Positions 27,041-33,427 of a stretch of 33,427 bases of DNA are shown here, one piece after another. Both the position numbers and the translations under genes were made by a program. Origin of the DNA: Rhodoluna sp. (lineage in GTDB: Bacteria; Actinomycetota; Actinomycetes; Actinomycetales; Microbacteriaceae). The notes beneath the pieces are model-generated. The model had not been told where the DNA came from. It ran no database searches and saw only the letters and a list, made by a program, of their open reading frames with translations. Where the stretch lies: positions 1-33,427 of the forward strand of contig JAURIU010000008.1 of the NCBI GenBank assembly GCA_030832605.1, written 5' to 3'. Each line of letters starts with the position of its first letter. The stretch's first letter is position 1.

Positions 27041-28159
27041 ATGCCCGAGATTCTGATCCCCTCTTCACTTTTGCCAGCCGACGGACGTTTCGGTTGCGGA
27101 CCATCTCGTTTGCGTGATGCGCAGCTGCAGGCCTTTGCCTCGGAAGGTGCCAGACTCATGGGAACGTCGCATCGCCAAGCACCGGTTAAGAACCTGGTCA
27201 AGCGAGTTCAGGACGGGCTTCTAGATCTTTTTCACAACCCGACCGGCTATGAGATTGTTCTCGGCAACGGTGGTTCGACCGCTTTCTGGGATGTCGCTGC
27301 GTACTCGCTAGTGACCCGCAAGGCTCAAAATTTGGTGCACGGCGAATTTGGGGCGAAGTTCGCCTCGGCCCTAACCAACCCTTGGCTCGAAAAGCCAACC
27401 GTGATCAACGGTGAACCCGGCTCGCGCCTCGAAATGGTTGCCGAAGACGGCGTAGATTCTTTCTGCTATGCCCAGAATGAAACATCCACCGGTGTGGTCA
27501 CCCCCGTCAAGAGAGTTGCTGGCGCGCATCCCGACTCTCTGATGTTTACCGATGCAACTTCGGCCGCTGGAGGCATCGATTTCGACCCACTGCAAACCGA
27601 CGTCTACTATTTCGCACCACAGAAGAATTTTGCTTCAGACGGAGGCCTATGGTTTGCGCTGATGTCACCAGCTGCAATTACGCGCGCCGAAGAAATCGCG
27701 GCATCCGACCGCTACATCCCAGAGTTTTTGAGCATTAAAACAGCGATCGACAATTCACGCCTAAACCAAACCCTGAATACGCCAGCAATCGCCACGTTGT
27801 TCCTGCTCGGTGAGCAAATCACTTGGATGAACGACAACGGCGGCCTCGGCTGGGCAGCGGCACGAACCAAAGCCGCATCAGATCACCTATACGAATGGGC
27901 CGAAAAGTCGAGCTTTGCCACGCCTTTCGTGAGCAACCCGGAGCATCGCTCGCAGGTTGTCGTGACGATTGACTTTGACGAATCGGTTGACGCGGCGGCA
28001 GTGGCCAAAACCTTGCGAGCAAACGGAATCGTAGATGTTGAGCCTTATCGAAAGCTGGGCAGAAACCAGCTACGCGTCGCAACTTTCGCAGCCACTGACA
28101 AGCACGAGGTTGAACAACTCACCTCAGCCATCGACTTTGTCGTAGAACAACTCGGTTAG
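27041..28159 (+). CDS. serC: Phosphoserine transaminase (actinobacterial type)
   Basis: FGCGPSRLRDAQLQAFASEGARLMGTSHRQAPVKNLV, VLGNGGSTAFWD, DATSAAGGIDFD, YYFAPQKNFASDGGLW (PLP Lys). Confidence 0.95.
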   Translation: MPEILIPSSLLPADGRFGCGPSRLRDAQLQAFASEGARLMGTSHRQAPVKNLVKRVQDGLLDLFHNPTGYEIVLGNGGSTAFWDVAAYSLVTRKAQNLVHGEFGAKFASALTNPWLEKPTVINGEPGSRLEMVAEDGVDSFCYAQNETSTGVVTPVKRVAGAHPDSLMFTDATSAAGGIDFDPLQTDVYYFAPQKNFASDGGLWFALMSPAAITRAEEIAASDRYIPEFLSIKTAIDNSRLNQTLNTPAIATLFLLGEQITWMNDNGGLGWAAARTKAASDHLYEWAEKSSFATPFVSNPEHRSQVVVTIDFDESVDAAAVAKTLRANGIVDVEPYRKLGRNQLRVATFAATDKHEVEQLTSAIDFVVEQLG

Positions 28160-28168
28160 TTTTTGACT

Positions 28169-28393
28169 ATGAAGTTTTTCGTCAAAGAAGAAGAGCGAAA
28201 GCCAGACCCAGCACCTTTAAGAACGAACGCGCGTGCTGTGGTTGTGGTTGGAATCGTGGCCTGGGCTTTGGTTCTAGCGCTTTTTGTTCTTGTTCCGACG
28301 GCGACCCCAGCGGGCAAACAATGGTGGCTTACCAGCTGCATCTTCGGGATCATCCTCGGCGTCTTCGCCTGGTTCAAGGTCGGTCGGCGCTAG
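28169..28393 (+). CDS. DUF2530 small membrane protein
   Basis: PDPAPLRTNARAVVVVGIVAWALVLALFVL...GKQWWLTSCIFGIILGVFAWFKVGRR, two TM helices. Confidence 0.82.
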   Translation: MKFFVKEEERKPDPAPLRTNARAVVVVGIVAWALVLALFVLVPTATPAGKQWWLTSCIFGIILGVFAWFKVGRR

Positions 28394-28861
28394 CTCAGCA
28401 CTCGCCGAATCTTCTGGTTCGACGTCTTCAGACTCTGCGGCTTCGCCGTCTTCATCTTCTTCGATTTCGTCGAGGTCATCATCCTCGTCATCGTCATCGT
28501 CTTCAGTGCTATCGCCGGCTTCTAGAGCATCCAGTGCTGCTTGGGCCTCGAGCTCTACCTGAAGGGCTTTCCAGTCGGCAAGCCTTTCTGACCAAGGTAC
28601 CCAAGCAGGTGCAAGTAGCGCCTGCTCTCCGGGCAAAAGAACCACTTCAGAGATTGTTGGAGATTCGTCGCCACTATCAAATAGCGTCACCGACCAAAGC
28701 CAGCCCTGGTAACCCTCTAGCTTGGCTTCGAACACGAATGAATAAGCGCCATCTCCCTCGTCGATCAGTTCGACAAAGTTTGATACTGCCTTTTCTCCTG
28801 CGTTCTGGGTAGCGGCCGCACGGGCAACTTCGAGAAAGCGTTTTGCGTCTGGTTTAGTCAT
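28274..28861 (-). CDS. DUF3027 family protein
   Basis: TKPDAKRFLEVARAAATQ..GAYSFVFEAKLEGYQGWLWSVTLFD...LLPGEQALLAPAWVPWSERL, then acidic linker and basic tail. ATG 28861 overlaps the end of the upstream cold-shock gene. Confidence 0.85.
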   Translation of the reverse strand: MTKPDAKRFLEVARAAATQNAGEKAVSNFVELIDEGDGAYSFVFEAKLEGYQGWLWSVTLFDSGDESPTISEVVLLPGEQALLAPAWVPWSERLADWKALQVELEAQAALDALEAGDSTEDDDDDEDDDLDEIEEDEDGEAAESEDVEPEDSASAELAPTDLEPGEDAEDDPEDAAGKPPLFARWGRRRNKNKKR

Positions 28862-29237
28862 CCAGTTCGTCTGCCACCTTGCGCAGCAAGCCTGCGATCT
28901 TCTTTGCAGAAGCCGATTCAGGCTGCTTGCCACGGTTCAAGCCAGCACCAAGGTTGTCTAGCAAACGAATAAGGTCTTGAATGATCACTGCCATTTCGTC
29001 GGCAGGCTTGCGCGAGCGACTGGCAAGGCTAACCGGGGCTTCAAGAATGCGCACCGAGGTCGCCTGAGGACCACGCTTGCCGTCAAACAAGCTGAATTCG
29101 ACACGTGAGCCTGGCTTTACGCTGGTGATACCGGCCGGAAGCGCGCTCGCGTGCAAGTAAACCTCGTCGCCCTCGTCGGATGCGATGAATCCGAATCCTT
29201 TAGCGTCATCAAAGAATTTCACTTTGCCGGTTGGCAT
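28854..29237 (-). CDS. Cold-shock-domain protein with about 60-aa C-terminal extension
   Basis: MPTGKVKFFDDAKGFGFIASDEGDEVYLHASAL (RNP1-like KGFGFI), AVIIQDLIRLLDNLGAGLNRGKQPESASAKKIAGLLRKVADELDD extension. Confidence 0.92.
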   Translation of the reverse strand: MPTGKVKFFDDAKGFGFIASDEGDEVYLHASALPAGITSVKPGSRVEFSLFDGKRGPQATSVRILEAPVSLASRSRKPADEMAVIIQDLIRLLDNLGAGLNRGKQPESASAKKIAGLLRKVADELDD

Positions 29238-29266
29238 GGGCCACCTCTTTCAATCAATCAGCCATC

Positions 29267-29272
29267 AGTTTA
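29267..29272 (-). promoter_or_regulatory. -10 element (TAAACT) of the cold-shock gene
   Basis: GGTAAACT on minus strand 30 nt before the ATG at 29237. Confidence 0.5.
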
Positions 29273-29310
29273 CCTTCCACCGGGCTCAGCGCTGAAGGTA
29301 TCCTAGAAGG

Positions 29311-29556
29311 ATGGCTAAACCTCAAGAAACATCAACAACCTCTAGAGCCGAAAACGTGTTGGCTTTCATGGCTATCGGAGTCATCGGCCTATCGCTGCTG
29401 ACCATTGCAGTGCTACTTATCGCCTACGCCATGGGTGCGACGAGCCTTCCAGTGTTGCTACCGTTGCTTCCTTTCATCGGGTTGCCGATCGGAATGTTGT
29501 TGATCATCGCGCTAGCCATAGTTGGCGCAAATCGTCGCAAACGCGAAGGTAACTAA
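29311..29556 (+). CDS. Small hypothetical membrane protein
   Basis: 81 aa, two TM helices, basic C-terminus; TATCCT-N6-ATG upstream arrangement. Confidence 0.65.
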   Translation: MAKPQETSTTSRAENVLAFMAIGVIGLSLLTIAVLLIAYAMGATSLPVLLPLLPFIGLPIGMLLIIALAIVGANRRKREGN

Positions 29557-29576
29557 CCCATCGAGGTTTACGGGCA

Positions 29577-31313
29577 ATGAGCGACGTGCTTCGGGTTGCC
29601 GAACAGCTAAGGGCACTGAGCGATCAAGAGATCGCTCGGCTCGTCAAGCGCTGCCAGATTAACGCCTCCCCCGCCAAAGATTTCTTCGACCTAGCGTCAA
29701 GTTTTTTGCAGACCAAAGCTCAAGATGCGTGGCTTACCTCGGCTAATCGCGACACACTCCAAAACCTCCTTTCGAACTTGGAAAACGACGGAACTTCCGA
29801 AACGGCTACGTCACCAGATCCCACCTATGAACTGGCACTCGATCGCATCAAGGCAGATGCAAAGCTTGCTGAACTCATTCGTGAACGCTGTTCGCCGGCG
29901 GAGCATCCGGTTGCCGCAAAAGCAACCAAATCGGCCTCAAATCAAGACCTTGCCGATAGCGGCATCCGTGCGTTTTTGACCGTGCTGGCAATCTCGGAGT
30001 TTGCTTACGAACTAGAGCACAGGTATCTGCGCGAAATTGGTAAACAGGGGTTAGCACTGCCCGAGGTGAAGTTGTTCGCAGCACACCTCGGCATTGATGG
30101 CGACCAGGTGAAGCAGCTTTGGGAAATCGCGCGCCTGGCCGGGGTCGTCACCTCGGTAGACAGCCGCTGGGTTCTCGGTGCAAACGCGGCCGCTTGGTTT
30201 AGCTCAACCACCGAACTGCGCTGGCAAGCTTTGTGCGACACCTGGCTCGCGTTGCTTGGCTCAGAGGTAAACGGCGACCTGAAAGCTCACTTTGCCGATT
30301 TGGATTCGGTATCGCTGGCACGAAGTTTGGCTTGGATCTACCCCCTGAGCGACACTCTGGTTGCATCGAAGCAGCTTCGACTCGCAGACTTCGCCGAGGC
30401 CATCGGGCTGACTTCGCACGGCCTGCCGCAACCTTGGTTTGGAAACGTAATCGAAGGTAAAGCCAAGGCCGCCCAACTGGCGATAAGCACGCACTTTCCG
30501 GCGACTTCAAATCGAATCATCGTTCAGGCCGACCTCTCGGTGGTGGCTCCCGGGCCACTAAACCTAGAGGTCGAAAAGAGGCTTCGCACTTTTCTCGAAG
30601 CCGACAAGGTTGGGTTAGCCAGCCACTTCAGAATCAGCGCACTCAGCCTTAGCTACGGACTTGAAACCGGCGTCGATGTTGATCACGTTCGATCGACACT
30701 CGTCGAGTTATCAGGAAAGGCGCTGCCCCAACCCGTTGAATACCTGTTGGCAGATGTCGCAAGACGCTTCGGTCGACTGCGAGTAGTTGCCGATGAGTCG
30801 GGTGCTTCGAGCTTTATCGAAGTTCACGAACCCGCGCTCGCAATCGAACTTGCCAACGATCTGCGTCTGCGCAGTTTGGGTTTGCGTCAGATTGAGCAAC
30901 TTCGGCTGTTCACAAAATTCAGCACGGATGTCGCCTACTACACCCTGCGTGAAAACGGGCACCTCGCGGTGCGAGTAACGGCGAAGGGCAAGATTGTTTC
31001 GCCAGAAAAGATCGCGTTTGGCGCGCAGGCTGTGTCACTAGTCAATCCGATCGAGGTGACGCTGGCGAAACTTCGGGCCGCCGACAGTTCGGCCGGGTCG
31101 AGCGACGATGACACCAAGTTGCGCCAGGTTCAGTTGGCGATCAAGAACAAGGCGAACATCCGAGTGGTTTATGTCGGTCGAGATGGTGGCGAATACGAAT
31201 TCGTGCTCGAACCGATTGGTTTGGCGAACGGACGTTTGCGAGGTCGCGACCGCAAGGCCGACATTGAGCGCACCCTGCCGCTGGCCAACATCACCAAACT
31301 AGAACTGACCTAG
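29577..31313 (+). CDS. Helicase-associated (XPB/Ssl2-like Helicase_C_3) protein with WYL-like C-terminus
   Basis: SSFIEVHEPALAIELANDLRLRSLGLRQIEQLRLFTKFSTDVAYYTLRENGHLAVRV and KLRQVQLAIKNKANIRVVYVGRDGGEYEFVLEPIGLANGRLRGRDRKADIERTLPLANI; upstream of XPB. Confidence 0.82.
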   Translation: MSDVLRVAEQLRALSDQEIARLVKRCQINASPAKDFFDLASSFLQTKAQDAWLTSANRDTLQNLLSNLENDGTSETATSPDPTYELALDRIKADAKLAELIRERCSPAEHPVAAKATKSASNQDLADSGIRAFLTVLAISEFAYELEHRYLREIGKQGLALPEVKLFAAHLGIDGDQVKQLWEIARLAGVVTSVDSRWVLGANAAAWFSSTTELRWQALCDTWLALLGSEVNGDLKAHFADLDSVSLARSLAWIYPLSDTLVASKQLRLADFAEAIGLTSHGLPQPWFGNVIEGKAKAAQLAISTHFPATSNRIIVQADLSVVAPGPLNLEVEKRLRTFLEADKVGLASHFRISALSLSYGLETGVDVDHVRSTLVELSGKALPQPVEYLLADVARRFGRLRVVADESGASSFIEVHEPALAIELANDLRLRSLGLRQIEQLRLFTKFSTDVAYYTLRENGHLAVRVTAKGKIVSPEKIAFGAQAVSLVNPIEVTLAKLRAADSSAGSSDDDTKLRQVQLAIKNKANIRVVYVGRDGGEYEFVLEPIGLANGRLRGRDRKADIERTLPLANITKLELT

Positions 31314-31349
31314 GTTTTGCATGTCGGCGATAGAAACTAGGCTAAAAGG

Positions 31350-32981
31350 ATGACTGGACCACTAATCGTTCAGAGCGACAAGACCGCTCTGCTTGAGGTT
31401 GATCACCCCGATGCGGTTGATGCCCGACACGATTTGGCCGTTTTTGCCGAGCTCGAGCGTGCTCCCGAGCACATTCACACCTACCGAATCACAAAACTTG
31501 GCCTCTGGAACGCGCGTGCCGCCGGTCACGACGCCGATTTTGTTCTAGGTGTTCTCGAACGCTACGCGAAGTTCGCGGTACCAACCTCGGTGCGCACCGA
31601 CATCGTCGAAACCATGTCTCGCTATGGCCGCTTGGTCATCAGGCGGGCCGAAGACGGCGGGCTCGAACTGACCTCTGATAGCCCAGCGATTTTGGTCGAA
31701 GCTGGCCACCACCGCAAAATGGCCGACCTGCTCGGCGGGCGCATCAGTGAAACCGCGTTTCGCATTCAAGACTGGGCGCGCGGCGCGGTCAAACAAGAAC
31801 TGCTAAAACTCGGATGGCCGGCCGAAGATCAAGCGGGCTACACCGAAGGCACCCCGCACCCGATCGAGTTGACCGAAACCGACTGGAAGATTCGCGACTA
31901 CCAAAAACTAGCAGTCGAAAAATTCTGGGACGGCGGCTCAGGTGTGGTCGTATTACCCTGTGGTGCGGGTAAGACCATCGTTGGCGCATCCGCTATGACG
32001 GTTGCGAAAACCAACACACTAATCTTGGTCACCAACACCGTGTCGGCCAGACAGTGGAAGGCCGAGCTGCTCAAGCGCACGTCGCTCAGCGAAGATGACA
32101 TCGGCGAGTACTCCGGTTCGGTAAAAGAAGTGAAGCCGGTCACCATCGCTACCTACCAAATCTTGACCACCAAGCGCAAAAACGAATACGCCCACCTGGC
32201 TCTGCTGAATGCCAAAGACTGGGGGCTGATCGTCTACGACGAAGTTCACCTTTTGCCAGCACCGATTTTCAAAATGACCGCAGACCTTCAGGCTCGCAGG
32301 CGTCTTGGATTGACCGCCACTTTGGTTCGCGAAGACGGTAAAGAGGGCGACGTGTTTTCACTCATCGGCCCGAAGCGTTTTGATGCACCTTGGAAAGAAA
32401 TCGAGGCGCAGGGTTACATCGCTCCGGCAGCCTGTTTCGAGGTGCGCGTTGACCTGCAAGATGAAGAGCGCCTCGACTATGCCATGTCGGCCCAAGACGA
32501 CCGCTACCGCATCGCTGCCACCTCGCCCGTGAAGATTAAAGTCATGCAAGACCTGCTGGCCAGGCACGTTGGCGAACCAACCCTGATCATCGGCCAGTAT
32601 CTCGACCAGATTTACACGGTGGCAGCTGCCCTCGGAGTACCTTTCATCACCGGTGAAACCCCGATTGATGAGCGTGAGCGACTTTTTCAAGCTTTCCGCG
32701 AAGGTGTCGAACCTACTCTGGTTGTTTCGAAGGTTGCCAATTTCTCGATCGACCTACCCGAGGCGTCGGTGGCGATTCAAATTTCGGGCTCTTACGGCTC
32801 GCGACAAGAAGAGGCTCAGCGACTGGGTCGCTTGCTCAGGCCCAAGGCCGATGGGCGCAAGGCGTCGTTCTACACGATCATCGCCAGAGACACCGTTGAT
32901 CAAGACTTTGCCCAGAATCGTCAGCGCTTTTTGGCCGAGCAGGGTTACAGCTATGAAATCTTGGATGCTGAGCAGCTCTAG
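31350..32981 (+). CDS. XPB-type DNA repair helicase (SF2)
   Basis: LPCGAGKTIVGASAM, IVYDEVHLLPAP, LTATLVREDGKEGDVFSLIGPKRFDAPWKEIEAQGYIAPAACFEVRV, SGSYGSRQEEAQRLGRLLRPK. Confidence 0.95.
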   Translation: MTGPLIVQSDKTALLEVDHPDAVDARHDLAVFAELERAPEHIHTYRITKLGLWNARAAGHDADFVLGVLERYAKFAVPTSVRTDIVETMSRYGRLVIRRAEDGGLELTSDSPAILVEAGHHRKMADLLGGRISETAFRIQDWARGAVKQELLKLGWPAEDQAGYTEGTPHPIELTETDWKIRDYQKLAVEKFWDGGSGVVVLPCGAGKTIVGASAMTVAKTNTLILVTNTVSARQWKAELLKRTSLSEDDIGEYSGSVKEVKPVTIATYQILTTKRKNEYAHLALLNAKDWGLIVYDEVHLLPAPIFKMTADLQARRRLGLTATLVREDGKEGDVFSLIGPKRFDAPWKEIEAQGYIAPAACFEVRVDLQDEERLDYAMSAQDDRYRIAATSPVKIKVMQDLLARHVGEPTLIIGQYLDQIYTVAAALGVPFITGETPIDERERLFQAFREGVEPTLVVSKVANFSIDLPEASVAIQISGSYGSRQEEAQRLGRLLRPKADGRKASFYTIIARDTVDQDFAQNRQRFLAEQGYSYEILDAEQL

Positions 32982-33020
32982 CGCGACGCTCAAGTAAATC
33001 CCCACCGACTCTAAGGTGGC

Positions 33021-33038
33021 TCACAGCAATCTCACAGC
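33021..33038 (+). promoter_or_regulatory. PhoP-type response-regulator box TCACAGC-AATC-TCACAGC
   Basis: Perfect 7-bp direct repeat with 4-bp spacer (11-bp period), 6 nt upstream of a TAGGAT -10 (33045-33050). Confidence 0.75.
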
Positions 33039-33059
33039 CAAGGTTAGGATGCTGAGCAC

Positions 33060-33427
33060 ATGGCAAATGAACCCATCAAGGTATTAGTCGTTGACGATGA
33101 GCCGAACATCCGTGATCTGCTAACCACCAGCCTTCGCTTCAATGGTTACTCGGTCTATGCGGTCGGTAACGGAAATGACGCGGTTGCTGCTGCTGAAAAG
33201 GGCAAACCAGACATCATTCTTCTCGACGTGATGTTGCCAGACCAAAGTGGTTTTGCCGTCACCAAGAAGCTTCGATCGATGGGAATCGACGTGCCGGTCT
33301 TGTTTCTTACCGCACGCGACGAAACCGAAGACAAGGTAACTGGTCTTACAGTCGGTGGCGATGACTACATGACTAAGCCATTTAGCCTTGATGAAATCAT
33401 GGCTCGCATCAGTGCCATCTTGCGTCG
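33060..33427 (+). CDS. OmpR/PhoP-family response regulator (3' end beyond window)
   Basis: KVLVVDDEPNIRDLL, IILLDVMLPDQSGF, LFLTARDETEDKVTGLTVGGDDYMTKPFSLDEIMARISAIL; receiver domain only visible. Confidence 0.93.
   Translation, partial: MANEPIKVLVVDDEPNIRDLLTTSLRFNGYSVYAVGNGNDAVAAAEKGKPDIILLDVMLPDQSGFAVTKKLRSMGIDVPVLFLTARDETEDKVTGLTVGGDDYMTKPFSLDEIMARISAILR

Noticed and set aside
28436-28506. tcatcatcctcgtcatcgtcatcg microsatellite-like stretch
   Set aside because: Explained as Asp/Glu codons of the acidic DUF3027 linker.
33002-33019. CCACC-N8-GGTGG hairpin after XPB as a terminator
   Set aside because: Only a 5-bp stem with no U-tract; too weak to call.

Overview
The window is an actinobacterial chromosomal segment, most like a small-genome Microbacteriaceae member. 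This placement comes from gene content and start-codon/promoter style, not from any search. It is mostly core genome: prs-glmU-tRNA-Gln(TTG)-ABC-F-ispE-rsmA-tatD-metG (minus), rsmI/PMT divergent pair, MFS, YciI-AKR, TerC, TIGR01777 SDR, MFS, a lysine/alanine/proline-rich H1-like protein, GNAT/5-FCL divergent pair, fmdB, a 1215-aa DUF4011-type helicase-nuclease relative, tRNA-Arg(CCT), TM2, HNH, NlpC/P60, DtxR-family regulator, serC, DUF2530/DUF3027, a cold-shock-domain protein, helicase-associated protein + XPB, and a truncated OmpR/PhoP-like response regulator. No CRISPR array, transposase, integrase or prophage was seen. The best candidates for a second look are: (1) the intact 1215-aa DUF4011/SF1-helicase/REase-like protein in which all recognisable catalytic motifs look eroded; (2) an unannotated 32-codon sORF with a strong SD whose stop codon lies inside a rho-independent terminator upstream of the HNH gene; (3) a 120-bp in-register antisense coding overlap (DUF2530 vs DUF3027); (4) a PhoP-type TCACAGC-N4-TCACAGC box in front of the response regulator; (5) a repeated TANNNT-N6/7-start codon arrangement suggesting widespread leaderless mRNAs.
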